64,000 bases of DNA from Lachnospiraceae bacterium. GTDB lineage: Bacteria; Bacillota; Clostridia; Lachnospirales; Lachnospiraceae. The notes under the pieces are model-generated. The model searched no databases. It had not been told where the DNA came from and saw nothing but the letters and a program-made list of their open reading frames with translations. The stretch is from the NCBI GenBank assembly GCA_910573755.1, contig CAJTBO010000007.1, positions 1-64,000 of the forward strand. Direction: 5' to 3'. A program made the position numbers and the translations under genes. Numbering within the stretch: the stretch's first letter is position 1; each line of letters starts with the position of its first letter. Shown one piece after another: positions 9,031 through 17,302 of the stretch.

Positions 9031-9759
9031 TTAGCCGAACAGACTGAGCGCCGCTTCATCCGCCACAATGTAGACATTCTTGTGATACTGCAGGATGGAA
9101 GCCGGGAGGGCAGGCGTTACCGGGCCATAGACGGCGTCTCTGAGCGCCTGTGCCTTCTCTTTGCCGCTTGCCACGAGCAGAACCCTTTTTGCCTGCATGA
9201 TCGTCTTGATACCCATGGTGTACGCCTGACGGGGCACATCCTCCTTCTTTTCAAAGAAGCGTTTATTGGCTTCGATCGTGCTGGGAGTCAGGTCAACACA
9301 GTGTGTCTCCAAAGAGAAATGGTCGTCGGGTTCGTTGAAACCAATATGGCCGTTTTGGCCCAGCCCAAGAAGCTGCAGATCGATGCCACCTACCTGATGG
9401 ATGATCTCATTGTAGCGGCTGCAGGCTTTTTCGCTGTCAGGCTCCGTGCCGTCCGGCAGGAAAGAGCGGCCTTCCGGTATATTCACATGTTTAAAAAGGT
9501 TTTCCCGCATAAAATAATAATAACTCTGGTCGTTGTCCCTTGGAAGCCCCTTGTATTCGTCCAGATTGACAGTGGTTACTTCGGAAAAGTCCAGATCCCC
9601 CTTGTTGTACCATTCAACCAGCTGTTTGTAAGCGCCGATCGGGGTGGAACCTGTCGCAAGTCCCAGTACACAGTCGGGCTTCAGGATAACCTGGGCAGAG
9701 ATGATGTTCGCCGCCTTACGGCTCATATCGTCATAATCTTTTGCTCTGTAGATCCTCAT
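9031..9759 (-). CDS. nagB: Glucosamine-6-phosphate deaminase
   Basis: Converts glucosamine-6-phosphate to fructose-6-phosphate plus ammonia, the last step of amino-sugar breakdown. The 242-residue protein has GLATGSTP near residue 34 (phosphate site), TVNLDEYKGL with the catalytic Asp, and LGLGQNGHIGFNEP near residue 132 with the catalytic Asn-Gly-His triad. Length is that of the short Gram-positive NagB without the allosteric tail. GGGAGGTTTTG precedes the ATG on the minus strand. It is divergent from nagA, which supplies its substrate, so the 330-base region between them is the likely control point. Confidence 0.96.
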   Translation of the reverse strand: MRIYRAKDYDDMSRKAANIISAQVILKPDCVLGLATGSTPIGAYKQLVEWYNKGDLDFSEVTTVNLDEYKGLPRDNDQSYYYFMRENLFKHVNIPEGRSFLPDGTEPDSEKACSRYNEIIHQVGGIDLQLLGLGQNGHIGFNEPDDHFSLETHCVDLTPSTIEANKRFFEKKEDVPRQAYTMGIKTIMQAKRVLLVASGKEKAQALRDAVYGPVTPALPASILQYHKNVYIVADEAALSLFG

Positions 9760-10089
9760 TTCAAAACCTCCCTTGGATTTAAAGTTAGTGTATGAATATT
9801 ACTCTTATTTAAAAGTACCAAATCCTGGCAGGAAAAGCAAGTTGATGTGGTAATATTTATGAAATTAGGGTATACTTAGGGTATTATATGTGCTGAAGCG
9901 GAATGATCGGGCAGGGGCTTTCATCTCTGTCGGATCAGGCGACGGTTAAATAGTATGTCAGGCGGCGGATGCAGAGAGCCGGCAGGTTCATCTCCGGACG
10001 GACCGGGAGCCGGTTAGGCGGTACCGCATCCTGAAATATACAGGGTGTATCAGAAACAGAAGAATATGCGGGATCGGAGGGGAAAGGAT
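9760..10089. promoter_or_regulatory. nagB/nagA divergent control region
   Basis: No gene is present. The nagB-proximal 130 bases are AT-rich and contain TATACT and TATTAT boxes. The nagA-proximal part is GC-rich and includes an imperfect duplication: the segment around 9911-9955 (TTCATCTCTG then CGACGGTTAA) reappears about 67 bases later at 9978-10020 (TTCATCTCCGGA then GCCGGTTAG). I could not name a regulator site. Confidence 0.45.
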
Positions 10090-11217
10090 ATGTTATTTAG
10101 AGGCGGCAGGGTATTTACGGGAGAAAAATTTGAGCAGACGGACGTCAGAGTGGAGGATGGAAAGATCGAAAAGGTCGGCGCGGGGCTTTCGGAAAAGGCA
10201 GGGGAGGAAGTGATCGAACTGGGTGAGGATCTCCTGATCCCGGGATTTATCGATCTGCATACGCATGGCTGTATGGGCTATGACTTTTCCACGGCGGACA
10301 GAGAAGAAATCGATAAAATGTGCGCGTTCTATTTCAGCAAAGGTATTACTTCCGTTGCAGGAACGACCATGACAATGGGATATGAGGATTACAAAAAAGC
10401 GGCGGAGACGATCGGGGATTATATGGAGCAGGTGGAGAACCACAATCTGATCGGTATCAATATGGAAGGACCCTTCCTTTCCGCGGCGAAAAAGGGCGCC
10501 CATGATCCGCAGTATATCATAGACGTTTCCCAGGAAAAGATGGATGAGTTAAATAAGCTGGCGCGGGGGCACTTCCTGATTGTGGATGTGGCGCCGGAGC
10601 GCCCGGGGGCAATAGAATTTATCGAAAGAAACAGTAAGGACTTTGTGATTTCCGTGGCGCATACGGCGGCGGACTATGAAAAGGCAATGGAGGCTTTTGG
10701 CGCGGGGGCGACGGAAGTGACCCATCTGTTTAACGCCATGAACGGGCTTGGACACAGAGATCCCGGCGTGCCGGGGGCGGCTTTTGCATCCGGGGCGAAT
10801 GTTGAGATGATCTGCGACGGCATCCATATCCATCCGACGGTCATGAAGATGGTGTATCGGATGATGGGGGATCACCTGATGGTCATCTCGGATTCCATGA
10901 GTGCCGCGGGGCTGCAGGACGGCGAGTATGTGCTTGGCGGCCTGCCTGTCTATGTAAAGGAGGGGAAGGCAACTTTAAAGGACGGCACGATAGCCGGTTC
11001 CACCACGGATATGCTGAAGGAGATGGGCGTCTGGATGGATCAGTGCGGCCTGACCATGGAGGAGATCCTGCCCTGTATGACCATCCATCAGGCGGTGGCG
11101 GTGCGCATGGAGGATAAGATCGGCAGCATTGAGTGCGGGAAGGCGGCGGATCTGGTGGTGATAAGCCCAGAGAGGGAAATTCGGGCGGTCTATAAGAACG
11201 GCGTGAAAAAAATATAG
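10090..11217 (+). CDS. nagA: N-acetylglucosamine-6-phosphate deacetylase
   Basis: Removes acetate from GlcNAc-6-phosphate to give glucosamine-6-phosphate for NagB. The 375-residue amidohydrolase has GFIDLHTHGCMGYDF near residue 55 (first metal histidines), NMEGPFLS near residue 125 with the catalytic Glu, SVAHTAADY near residue 190, THLFNAMNGLGHRDPG near residue 215, and GSTTDMLKEMG near residue 302. An upstream in-frame ATG at 10045 exists, but GGAGGGGAAAG directly before 10090 marks the better start. It begins a run of four plus-strand genes (HAD, PHP, isomerase) with gaps under 100 bases, possibly one carbohydrate operon. Confidence 0.96.
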   Translation: MLFRGGRVFTGEKFEQTDVRVEDGKIEKVGAGLSEKAGEEVIELGEDLLIPGFIDLHTHGCMGYDFSTADREEIDKMCAFYFSKGITSVAGTTMTMGYEDYKKAAETIGDYMEQVENHNLIGINMEGPFLSAAKKGAHDPQYIIDVSQEKMDELNKLARGHFLIVDVAPERPGAIEFIERNSKDFVISVAHTAADYEKAMEAFGAGATEVTHLFNAMNGLGHRDPGVPGAAFASGANVEMICDGIHIHPTVMKMVYRMMGDHLMVISDSMSAAGLQDGEYVLGGLPVYVKEGKATLKDGTIAGSTTDMLKEMGVWMDQCGLTMEEILPCMTIHQAVAVRMEDKIGSIECGKAADLVVISPEREIRAVYKNGVKKI

Positions 11218-11310
11218 AGTACAGACACTGTTTGGTAAAACGGAAGGGAAAAGCAGGAAGGCAAAGAAGGATAAGAAGGATCAAACCAACAGAAAGAACA
11301 GGAGAGCATT

Positions 11311-11916
11311 GTGAAAAATATTATCTTTGATATCGGCAGTGTGCTGATCGGATACAGATGGAAAGATATGTGTCTGGAAGCGGGCTGGGAGGAAGAGAAG
11401 GCGGAAAAGATCGGCAGGGGCTTTTTTGACAGTCCCCTGTGGCCCGATTTTGATGCCGGGCTTGTCACGACACAGGATATGATCGGGAGCGTTGTCGGGA
11501 AGTATCCGGATCTGGAGGAGGACGCCCGCTGGTTTATCGGAAGCGGAAAGAAAATGGTGACAGAGCGGCCGAAGATATGGAAGCTGATGGAGGAACTGAA
11601 GAAAAAAGGATATGGCATTTATGTATTGTCCAATTATTCGGAGGAGTTATTCACTTTACATACGGCGGGCTTACCGTTCTGGGAACTGGTTGACGGCGGC
11701 GTGATCTCTTATCAGATCCATCAGATCAAACCAAATCCGCCGATCTATCGGCATCTGATGGAGAAATACAGGCTGAAACCGGAGGAATGCATCTTCTTTG
11801 ATGACCGGGCGGAGAATACCGAGGGCGCAAGGAAGCTGGGCATGCAGGCGGTGACAGTGGCGGACGGTTCGGAGGAGTTTTTGGAAGAGGAACTCGGGAA
11901 ACTGCTGGCGGAGTAA
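11311..11916 (+). CDS. HAD family hydrolase, YihX-like
   Basis: A 201-residue HAD-fold phosphatase. Motif I is FDIGSVLIGY (residues 6-15): the nucleophile Asp7 is present and the second Asp is replaced by Gly, as in YihX-type sugar-phosphate phosphatases and epoxide-hydrolase-like HADs. Motif II is VLSNYSE near residue 107, motif III has the Lys in QIKPNPPIY near residue 139, and motif IV is FFDDRAENTEGA near residue 163. Start is GTG, preceded by AGGAGAG. Position after nagA suggests a sugar-phosphate substrate, but this is inference. The helical cap lies between motifs I and II. Confidence 0.85.
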   Translation: MKNIIFDIGSVLIGYRWKDMCLEAGWEEEKAEKIGRGFFDSPLWPDFDAGLVTTQDMIGSVVGKYPDLEEDARWFIGSGKKMVTERPKIWKLMEELKKKGYGIYVLSNYSEELFTLHTAGLPFWELVDGGVISYQIHQIKPNPPIYRHLMEKYRLKPEECIFFDDRAENTEGARKLGMQAVTVADGSEEFLEEELGKLLAE

Positions 11917-11995
11917 AGGAGCTGCGGCTGCATAGCGTGCCGGAAGCAAAGGAATAAAATAAAATGACAGACAAGATACGGACAGGAGGAAAACA

Positions 11996-12718
11996 ATGAT
12001 CTATCCATCAGATTTTCCGTTGGATATCCATACCCATACCATAGCCAGCGGCCATGCCTACGGTACGATCCGGGAGATGGCGCAGGGGGCGGCGGAAAAA
12101 AAGCTGGCGATGCTGGGAATCAGCGAGCATGCGCCGGGGATTCCGGGAACCTGTGAGCCGGTTTATTTCTCTAATCTGAGGGTTGCGCCGAGAAGATTAT
12201 ACGGCGTGGATCTGGTTTACGGCTGTGAGATCAACGTATTAAATGACGGAACGCTGTCCCTGAAAAAGTATATTGAAAAGCTGGATTATGCGATCGTGGG
12301 AATACACGGCCTGTGTTATCAGGATGCGGGGCGGGAAAAGAATACGGAAAATGTGATTTCCTGTATGAGGCATCCGAAGGTCTGCCTTGTATCCCATCCG
12401 GATGACGACCATACGCCCCTTGATTATGAACGGCTTGTTTTGGGGGCAAAGGAAAATCATGTGGCGCTGGAATTGAATAACAGTTCCCTGCTGAAGCCGG
12501 AGAAGCGTCTGAACTGTGTGGAAAATTATCAAACCATGCTGCGGCTGTGCCGGGAATATGAGGTGCCCGTTATCGTCAGTTCGGATGCCCATGATCCTCT
12601 GTATGTGGGAAGATTTCAGGAAAGCTGTGATCTGCTGAATGACGTCGGATTTGATAAGCAGCTGATCATCAATACTTCCGTGGAGAAGTTTATGGCACAT
12701 ATCAGGATGAAAGGATGA
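11996..12718 (+). CDS. PHP-domain phosphatase, YcdX-like
   Basis: A 240-residue PHP-superfamily protein expected to be a trinuclear metal phosphoesterase. It begins FPLDIHTHTIASGHAYGT, with the HxH metal ligands at residues 12-14, then GISEHAPGIPG near residue 44, the metal Glu in GCEINV near residue 78, LVSHPDDDHTPLD near residue 135, and SSDAHDPLYVG near residue 196. This motif order matches the YcdX group more than histidinol phosphatase HisK. No histidine genes are nearby. CAGGAGG lies before the ATG. It is 79 bases after the HAD gene and 70 before the isomerase gene. Confidence 0.85.
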   Translation: MIYPSDFPLDIHTHTIASGHAYGTIREMAQGAAEKKLAMLGISEHAPGIPGTCEPVYFSNLRVAPRRLYGVDLVYGCEINVLNDGTLSLKKYIEKLDYAIVGIHGLCYQDAGREKNTENVISCMRHPKVCLVSHPDDDHTPLDYERLVLGAKENHVALELNNSSLLKPEKRLNCVENYQTMLRLCREYEVPVIVSSDAHDPLYVGRFQESCDLLNDVGFDKQLIINTSVEKFMAHIRMKG

Positions 12719-12788
12719 CAGAATCTATATCAGTCCGCTGACCGGGGTCAGGGGATGAGAAAAATAAATTTCAGGAAGGGTAAAAGTT

Positions 12789-14030
12789 ATGGAAAAAAAG
12801 TATTGCATCGACACACAGGAAAACCGGGATTTTCTGCGGGAGATCAGGGAAAGGCTGTTTGCCTTCGGGCATCGGTTTCCTTCACCCGGCGGAAGTTCCT
12901 GGTATCTGGGGGATGACGGAACGCCCTGGACGGAGAAAAACAGGGAGGCCTATGTGACCTGCCGTATGGCGCATGTGTACAGTATCGCATCCCTTATGGG
13001 ACATGAGGGCAGTGAAGCGCTGGTGGATGCGGCGGTAAAAGGCCTGCGGGGAGAACTGAGGGACAAAGAGCATGACGGCTGGTATGAGGGGCTGACTCCC
13101 GGGGGCAGCCATCTGTCCGGAAAACAGTGTTATGCCCATGCCTTTGTGATCCTGGCAGGGACTTCCGCTTATCTTGCGGGAAGGCCGGAGGCGGAAGAAC
13201 TCCTGCAGGAAGCGCTGGAGGTGTATGACAGGTATTACTGGAATGAAGAAGAAGGGCTCTCCTGTGACAACTGGAATACGGAGTTTACGGTTATGGACGA
13301 CTACCGCGGCCTGAATGCCAATATGCATTCCGTGGAGGCTTTTCTGGCGGTGGCGGATGCGGCAGGCAAAGAGGAGTACAGGGTGCGGGCGGGCCGTATC
13401 ATCGATCATGTGCTGGGCTGGGCGAAGGACAACCACTGGCGGATTCCGGAGCACTATACAAAGGACTGGGAGCCGGATCTGGAGAAGAACAGGGAAAAGC
13501 CGGATGATCCGTTTAAGCCTTACGGCGCAACGCCGGGACACGGTCTGGAGTGGGCGCGGCTGATTACCCAGTGGGCGTTGTCCACTTATAAAGAGGATAA
13601 GGAAGGCATGCTTCCCTACATAAAAGCGTCGGAGGAACTGTTCCGCCGTGCGGTGGAGGATGCGTGGAATGCGGACGGCGCGCCGGGCATCTGCTATACA
13701 ACGGGGTGGGACGGAAAGCCCATCGTGCATGAGAGGATGCACTGGACGCTGGCGGAAGGGATCAATACCGCGGCTGTGCTGTACCATGTGACGAAGAAGC
13801 AGGAATATGCGGATGCCTATGCGGCATTTATGCAGTATCTGGACGAGAAGGTGCTGGACCATGTAAACGGTTCCTGGTTCCATCAGATGGATCAGAATAA
13901 TCAGGTGACAGGGACGGTATGGCCGGGCAAACCGGATATCTATCATGCGCTGCAGGCGACGCTGATCCCGTACTATGCGCCGGAGGCTTCGATCGCGCTG
14001 GCGGTGAAGGAGAAGCGGCAGATTTCCTGA
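12789..14030 (+). CDS. AGE-family aldose-ketose isomerase, YihS-like
   Basis: A 413-residue alpha6/alpha6-barrel enzyme of the N-acylglucosamine 2-epimerase superfamily. Motifs agree with YihS (sulfoquinovose or mannose isomerase): CRMAHVYSIA near residue 57, YRGLNANMHSVEAF near residue 173 with a catalytic His, GATPGHGLEWARL near residue 246 with the second His, and KPDIYHALQATLIP near residue 380 with the third. YihS converts mannose/fructose and sulfoquinovose/sulfofructose. No sulfoglycolysis genes (aldolase, SQ importer, sulfoquinovosidase) are visible, so mannose-fructose interconversion is the better guess here. GGAAGGG precedes the ATG. Confidence 0.87.
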   Translation: MEKKYCIDTQENRDFLREIRERLFAFGHRFPSPGGSSWYLGDDGTPWTEKNREAYVTCRMAHVYSIASLMGHEGSEALVDAAVKGLRGELRDKEHDGWYEGLTPGGSHLSGKQCYAHAFVILAGTSAYLAGRPEAEELLQEALEVYDRYYWNEEEGLSCDNWNTEFTVMDDYRGLNANMHSVEAFLAVADAAGKEEYRVRAGRIIDHVLGWAKDNHWRIPEHYTKDWEPDLEKNREKPDDPFKPYGATPGHGLEWARLITQWALSTYKEDKEGMLPYIKASEELFRRAVEDAWNADGAPGICYTTGWDGKPIVHERMHWTLAEGINTAAVLYHVTKKQEYADAYAAFMQYLDEKVLDHVNGSWFHQMDQNNQVTGTVWPGKPDIYHALQATLIPYYAPEASIALAVKEKRQIS

Positions 14031-14095
14031 GTATATCCGTACCGGGAAACGGCAGAAATATGGCGGCATACCGGAGCAGGCGGGGGCCGGCGAAG

Positions 14096-14319
14096 GAAAT
14101 GCGGATAAAGAGAATGCCGGATTAAGCGAATGCCGGATTAAGCGAATGCCGGATTAAGCGAATGCCGGATTAAGCGAATGCCGGATTAAGCGAATGCCGG
14201 ATTAAGCGAATGCCGGATAAAGAGAATGCCGGATAAAGAGAATACCGGATAAAAGGAATGCCGGATAAAGAGCATATCGGATAAAGAGGATAGCGGATAA
14301 AAAGAATGTCAGGTATAGA
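14096..14319 (+). repeat. 16-bp tandem repeat array
   Basis: Fourteen or so head-to-tail copies of a 16-bp unit. Six central copies (14112-14207) are identical, GAATGCCGGATTAAGC; outer copies read GAATGCCGGATAAAGA and decay at both edges. The unit length is not a multiple of three, so it is not a coding repeat. It lies between the isomerase stop and the terminator at 14337. Confidence 0.95.
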
Positions 14320-14336
14320 GAACATCCGCAGGAAGA

Positions 14337-14388
14337 ATACCCCATAAACGGACAGGATAACAGGAAAGTCCGCTTATGGGGTATTTTC
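14337..14388 (+). terminator. Long terminator after the isomerase and repeats
   Basis: ATACCCCATAA and TTATGGGGTAT pair over 11 bp, continued by CGGAC/GTCCG, then TTTTCATG follows on the plus strand. The symmetric arm is long enough to serve the minus-strand lipoprotein gene as well. Confidence 0.8.
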
Positions 14389-14470
14389 ATGATAGAAAAC
14401 AGGTATTAAGATGGACAGCCGCATTTGCCTATACATGGCATAGGCAGGTAAAGCAATCTGTCAGAAACGT

Positions 14471-15475
14471 TTATTTTACAAATTCGGTTGTCACCAGTTC
14501 TTCATAGGGAAGAGCCGCATCCAGTTCGCCTGCATCCATCAGGATATTCAACAGCAGGTCAAAAGCTTCCTTTTCAAAAGCCGGATCCGTTTTCCAGGTA
14601 TCCTGCTCGTCATAACGGGCTACGATGATCTCCAGCGTTTCCGCGTCTGTCTCCGCGAACTGGGGAGCGATGGATTTTGCGATCTCTTTGGCGCTGTGCC
14701 CGGCACAGTAATCCATGCCTTTCTGCAGGGCGTTTGTGAAGGCCTGAATCACTTCAGGATTTTTCTCGATATAACTCTTCTTTGCGGAGAAAGAAGTATA
14801 GGGAACATAGCCGGAGGCTTCGCCCAAAGAAGCTACCACGTAACCGTCGCCCTTTAATTCAAGGGAGGTCGCGTGGGGCTCGAATTCCACGGTAAATTCC
14901 CCCTGTCCGCCTGAGAAAGCGGCAGCGGTGGAGCCGAAATCAATGGACTGATCGATATTGACCTCGGATTTATCGATGTTGTTTTTGGAGAGTATGTACT
15001 CAAAGACCATCTCCGGCATTCCGCCTGCTCTGCCGCCGAGCACATCCTTTCCTTTCAGCATATCCCAGGAAAAATCATCGATGGGTTCCCTTGCCACAAG
15101 AAAGTTTCCGGCGCGCTGGGTAAGCTGGGCAAAGTTGACGGCGGAGTCCTCCACGCCTTCCGCGTAGCTGTAGATCGTTGCCTCCGCGCCCATAAAACCG
15201 ATATCGGCCTCTCCGGATAACAGGGCGGTCATGGTCTTGTCGGCGCCGTAGCCGGTCACCAGTTCCACATCCAGTCCCTCCTCCGCAAAATAACCTTCCT
15301 CGATCGCCACATACATGGGGGCGTAAAAAATGGAATGTGCCACTTCGTTTAATACGACATGTGTTTTATCTCCGGCGGCAGGTTCTTCGGAACCGCAGCC
15401 TGTGAGCAAAGCGGCCGTCCCGAAGAGCATGACGGCGCTCATCAGCAGTGCAATAAGTTTTTCTGGCTTTTTCAT
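14471..15475 (-). CDS. NMT1/THI5-like ABC substrate-binding lipoprotein (orphan)
   Basis: An exported solute-binding protein of the NMT1/SsuA/TauA fold, 334 residues. The signal peptide ends in a lipobox ALLTGC with Cys27 as the lipidated residue. The mature start VVLNEVAHSIFYAPMYVAIEEGYF and GLDVELVTGYGADKTMTALLSGEADIGFMG are hallmarks of the family, whose members bind pyrimidine precursors, sulfonates, nitrate or similar. No permease or ATPase gene adjoins it, so it either serves a transporter elsewhere or is a remnant. GGGAGAACCT precedes the ATG. It is divergent from the PAP2-like gene, sharing a palindromic control region. Confidence 0.85.
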   Translation of the reverse strand: MKKPEKLIALLMSAVMLFGTAALLTGCGSEEPAAGDKTHVVLNEVAHSIFYAPMYVAIEEGYFAEEGLDVELVTGYGADKTMTALLSGEADIGFMGAEATIYSYAEGVEDSAVNFAQLTQRAGNFLVAREPIDDFSWDMLKGKDVLGGRAGGMPEMVFEYILSKNNIDKSEVNIDQSIDFGSTAAAFSGGQGEFTVEFEPHATSLELKGDGYVVASLGEASGYVPYTSFSAKKSYIEKNPEVIQAFTNALQKGMDYCAGHSAKEIAKSIAPQFAETDAETLEIIVARYDEQDTWKTDPAFEKEAFDLLLNILMDAGELDAALPYEELVTTEFVK

Positions 15476-15537
15476 AGGTTCTCCCGTATTTGGTTTTATA
15501 CATTATATGCGGAAAAGAAAAAAAGTGATAAAAAGTA

Positions 15538-15596
15538 TTGCTTTTACACATAAAAAATGATACTATTACACATAGTATTAAAAACTATATAATAAA
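15538..15596 (+). promoter_or_regulatory. Promoter and palindrome between divergent genes
   Basis: TTGCTT (15538) and TACTAT (15561) are 17 bases apart and could drive the PAP2-like gene. A perfect dyad ATACTA-TTACACA-TAGTAT (15560-15578) covers the -10 box, placing a repressor-type site at the promoter; a second TATAAT lies at 15588-15593. Confidence 0.5.
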
Positions 15597-15624
15597 GAGA
15601 ATAAAACAAAAGGAGGTAGAAAAG

Positions 15625-16230
15625 ATGAACGAAAATATAACAATGAAAAATCCGGCAATAGGAAATATACTGGCAAAGGGCGTCAGGGTGATTACGGTGC
15701 CGCCGGTCCTGATCACCGGGATGCTGGTTATATTAACGGTATCACTGGATAATTTCTGCAGCAGCATGGCGCAGATGATACTGGCTGTTTTACTGCTGGG
15801 GCTTGTGCCGATCCTGGCGTATCCGATCCAGAAACTTCTGCCGTCGAAGGGGGAAGTGAGGGAGGAGCAGCGTAATCTGGCGTTTATCCTTACCTTTGCG
15901 GGTTATCTGACTGCGCTGATCTTTTCCGTAGCGGGAAATTGCGGCAGACAGCTTCAGTATATTATTATCTCTTATTTTATTTCCATGTCGCTGCTGGTAT
16001 TTTTTAACAAGGTGCTGCATGTGCGCGCCAGCGGCCATGCCTGCAGTGTGACGGGAACATTGTATTTTCTGTCCTTCTTTCTGGGGGCAGCGGCGATCAT
16101 CCCCTGTGTCTGCATCGCGGCAGCGGTGGTGTGGTCTTCCCTGCGCCTGAAAAGACATACGATACAGGAGATTTTCTGGGGATCTGCAGTGTGCCTGCCC
16201 TGTATACTGGCGTCGGTGTTTATTCTGTAA
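15625..16230 (+). CDS. Membrane protein, PAP2-like
   Basis: A 201-residue integral membrane protein with about six hydrophobic helices. Near residue 133 it has HVRASGHACSVTGTLYF, which resembles the SGH signature of PAP2-type phosphatases; a basic residue then an RLKRHT segment lies near residue 178. The remaining catalytic motifs are weak, so phosphatase activity is uncertain and the protein may be a degenerate or non-catalytic member. AGGAGGT sits eight bases before the ATG at 15625; the longer upstream frame has no ribosome site. It stands alone, divergent from the NMT1-type lipoprotein. Confidence 0.6.
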   Translation: MNENITMKNPAIGNILAKGVRVITVPPVLITGMLVILTVSLDNFCSSMAQMILAVLLLGLVPILAYPIQKLLPSKGEVREEQRNLAFILTFAGYLTALIFSVAGNCGRQLQYIIISYFISMSLLVFFNKVLHVRASGHACSVTGTLYFLSFFLGAAAIIPCVCIAAAVVWSSLRLKRHTIQEIFWGSAVCLPCILASVFIL

Positions 16231-16310
16231 AACGGAGAAATGTATTTATATGTAATCATATAGCGGGATCCGCTTCAAGGAATTGAAGATCAGAAGTGCT
16301 TTCCTGTATA

Positions 16311-16337
16311 CAAAAAGCTGCCCTGCGGGGCAGCTTT
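16311..16337 (-). terminator. Terminator of the DtxR gene
   Basis: AAGCTGCCC/GGGCAGCTT form a perfect 9-bp stem with a TGCG loop. On the minus strand a run of five T follows, eight bases after the DtxR-family stop codon. Confidence 0.9.
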
Positions 16338-16344
16338 AAACATT

Positions 16345-16722
16345 TTATTCGGAGAGTGAATGTACATAATTTTTGATCGCTTCAAAGCTTTCCTTGCTGA
16401 TCACATGCTCGATCTTACAGGCATCCTGTACGGCGGTTTCCGCAGGGACGCCGAGTTTCTCAAGCCAGGAGGAAATGAGCAGATGCCGTTCATAGATCAT
16501 TTCGGCAATTTCCTTTCCGCTTTCCGTGAGATAGATAAAGCCCTGTTCGGAAACCGTGATCTGATTTTTTTCTTTCAGATTTTTCATGGCAACGCTGACG
16601 CTGGGTTTTTTAAAATCCAGTTCATTGGCGATGTCCACGGAGCGGACTACGGGCAGTTTTTTACTTAATATAAGGATAGTTTCCAGATAGTTCTCGGAAG
16701 ATTCATTTATAAAATTTTTCAT
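16345..16722 (-). CDS. DtxR/MntR-family metal-dependent repressor
   Basis: A 125-residue iron- or manganese-responsive regulator. The N-terminal winged helix (residues 8-65) contains ENYLETILILSKK and VRSVDIANELDFKKPSVSVAMKNL, the typical DtxR recognition helix, followed by a dimerisation region with TESGKEIAEMIYERHLLISSWLEKLGV and DACKIEHVIS carrying the Cys/Glu/His metal ligands. The SH3-like third domain is absent, as in short MntR-type members. It is divergent from the feo operon, whose promoter bears a matching palindrome, so it likely represses feo when Fe(II) is plentiful. Confidence 0.9.
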   Translation of the reverse strand: MKNFINESSENYLETILILSKKLPVVRSVDIANELDFKKPSVSVAMKNLKEKNQITVSEQGFIYLTESGKEIAEMIYERHLLISSWLEKLGVPAETAVQDACKIEHVISKESFEAIKNYVHSLSE

Positions 16723-16943
16723 ACTGTTATTCCAATTCCTCCGCGGTCTTTCTGCTGTTTTACAGAACGATCAACGATTCCAGCGGCTGTTTTGCAGGCC
16801 TGTGACGCCTGCTGCATTGCTAATAAGTATAGCACAGTTTTTGGGGGAAGACAAATAAAACAATTCTTATTTTTGGCGGATTTTCATACTGCTTTTGTGA
16901 AAAGTCTATAAAGTTTCTGAAAAATATTTCTGTCGTTTTGGTA

Positions 16944-16975
16944 TTGACAACTAATGGAAGTTAGAATATACTAAC
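16944..16975 (+). promoter_or_regulatory. feo promoter with overlapping palindromic operator
   Basis: TTGACA (16944-16949) and TATACT (16967-16972) are 17 bases apart. The perfect dyad GTTAG-AATATA-CTAAC (16960-16975) covers the -10 box, and a further CTAA/TTAG pair lies in the spacer. This is the geometry of a repressor site; the divergent DtxR-family gene is the natural candidate. Confidence 0.8.
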
Positions 16976-17052
16976 CATAGAAAGCAAAAACAAATTAGAG
17001 ATAGTTTTAGGAAATAAAAGAAATGGATGACTAACACAGAAAGGAGATTATT

Positions 17053-17262
17053 ATGCCGCTTACAATGGTAAATCAGGAAGAGACACAGGTCATCAGGAAA
17101 GTCGGAGGAAAAGAGGAGACCAGGAAATTTCTGGAAGGAATGGGTTTTGTAGCGGGCGGTGAGGTGACAGTCCTCTCAAAAGCCATGGGAAATGTGATCG
17201 TCTCCATAAAAGGTTCCCGTATAGCGATCGGGAAAGATATGGCAAATAAGATCATAGTTTAG
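17053..17262 (+). CDS. feoA: FeoA domain protein (first)
   Basis: A 69-residue SH3-like FeoA protein that supports ferrous iron import by FeoB. It shows the family pattern: a beta strand with an acidic turn, then FLEGMGFVAGGEVTVLSKAMGNVIVSIKGSRIAIGKDMANKI, where GMGFVAGG and GSRIAIGKDMA are the FeoA signatures. A strong AGAAAGGAG site precedes the ATG. First gene of a four-gene operon with a second FeoA 40 bases on. Paired feoA genes are common in Clostridia. Confidence 0.93.
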   Translation: MPLTMVNQEETQVIRKVGGKEETRKFLEGMGFVAGGEVTVLSKAMGNVIVSIKGSRIAIGKDMANKIIV

Positions 17263-17302
17263 GATTTATGCGGAATAAAAATGAAACCGGAAAGGAAATA
17301 TT

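Noticed and set aside
12882-14069. Minus-strand 395-codon frame over the YihS-like gene
   Set aside because: Long only because the coding strand is GC-rich; composition is full of His, Arg and Leu without motifs, and the plus strand is clearly the gene.
14096-14319. CRISPR array or coding repeat
   Set aside because: The 16-bp units have no spacers and no cas genes are nearby; unit length is not a multiple of three, so it does not code for a protein repeat.
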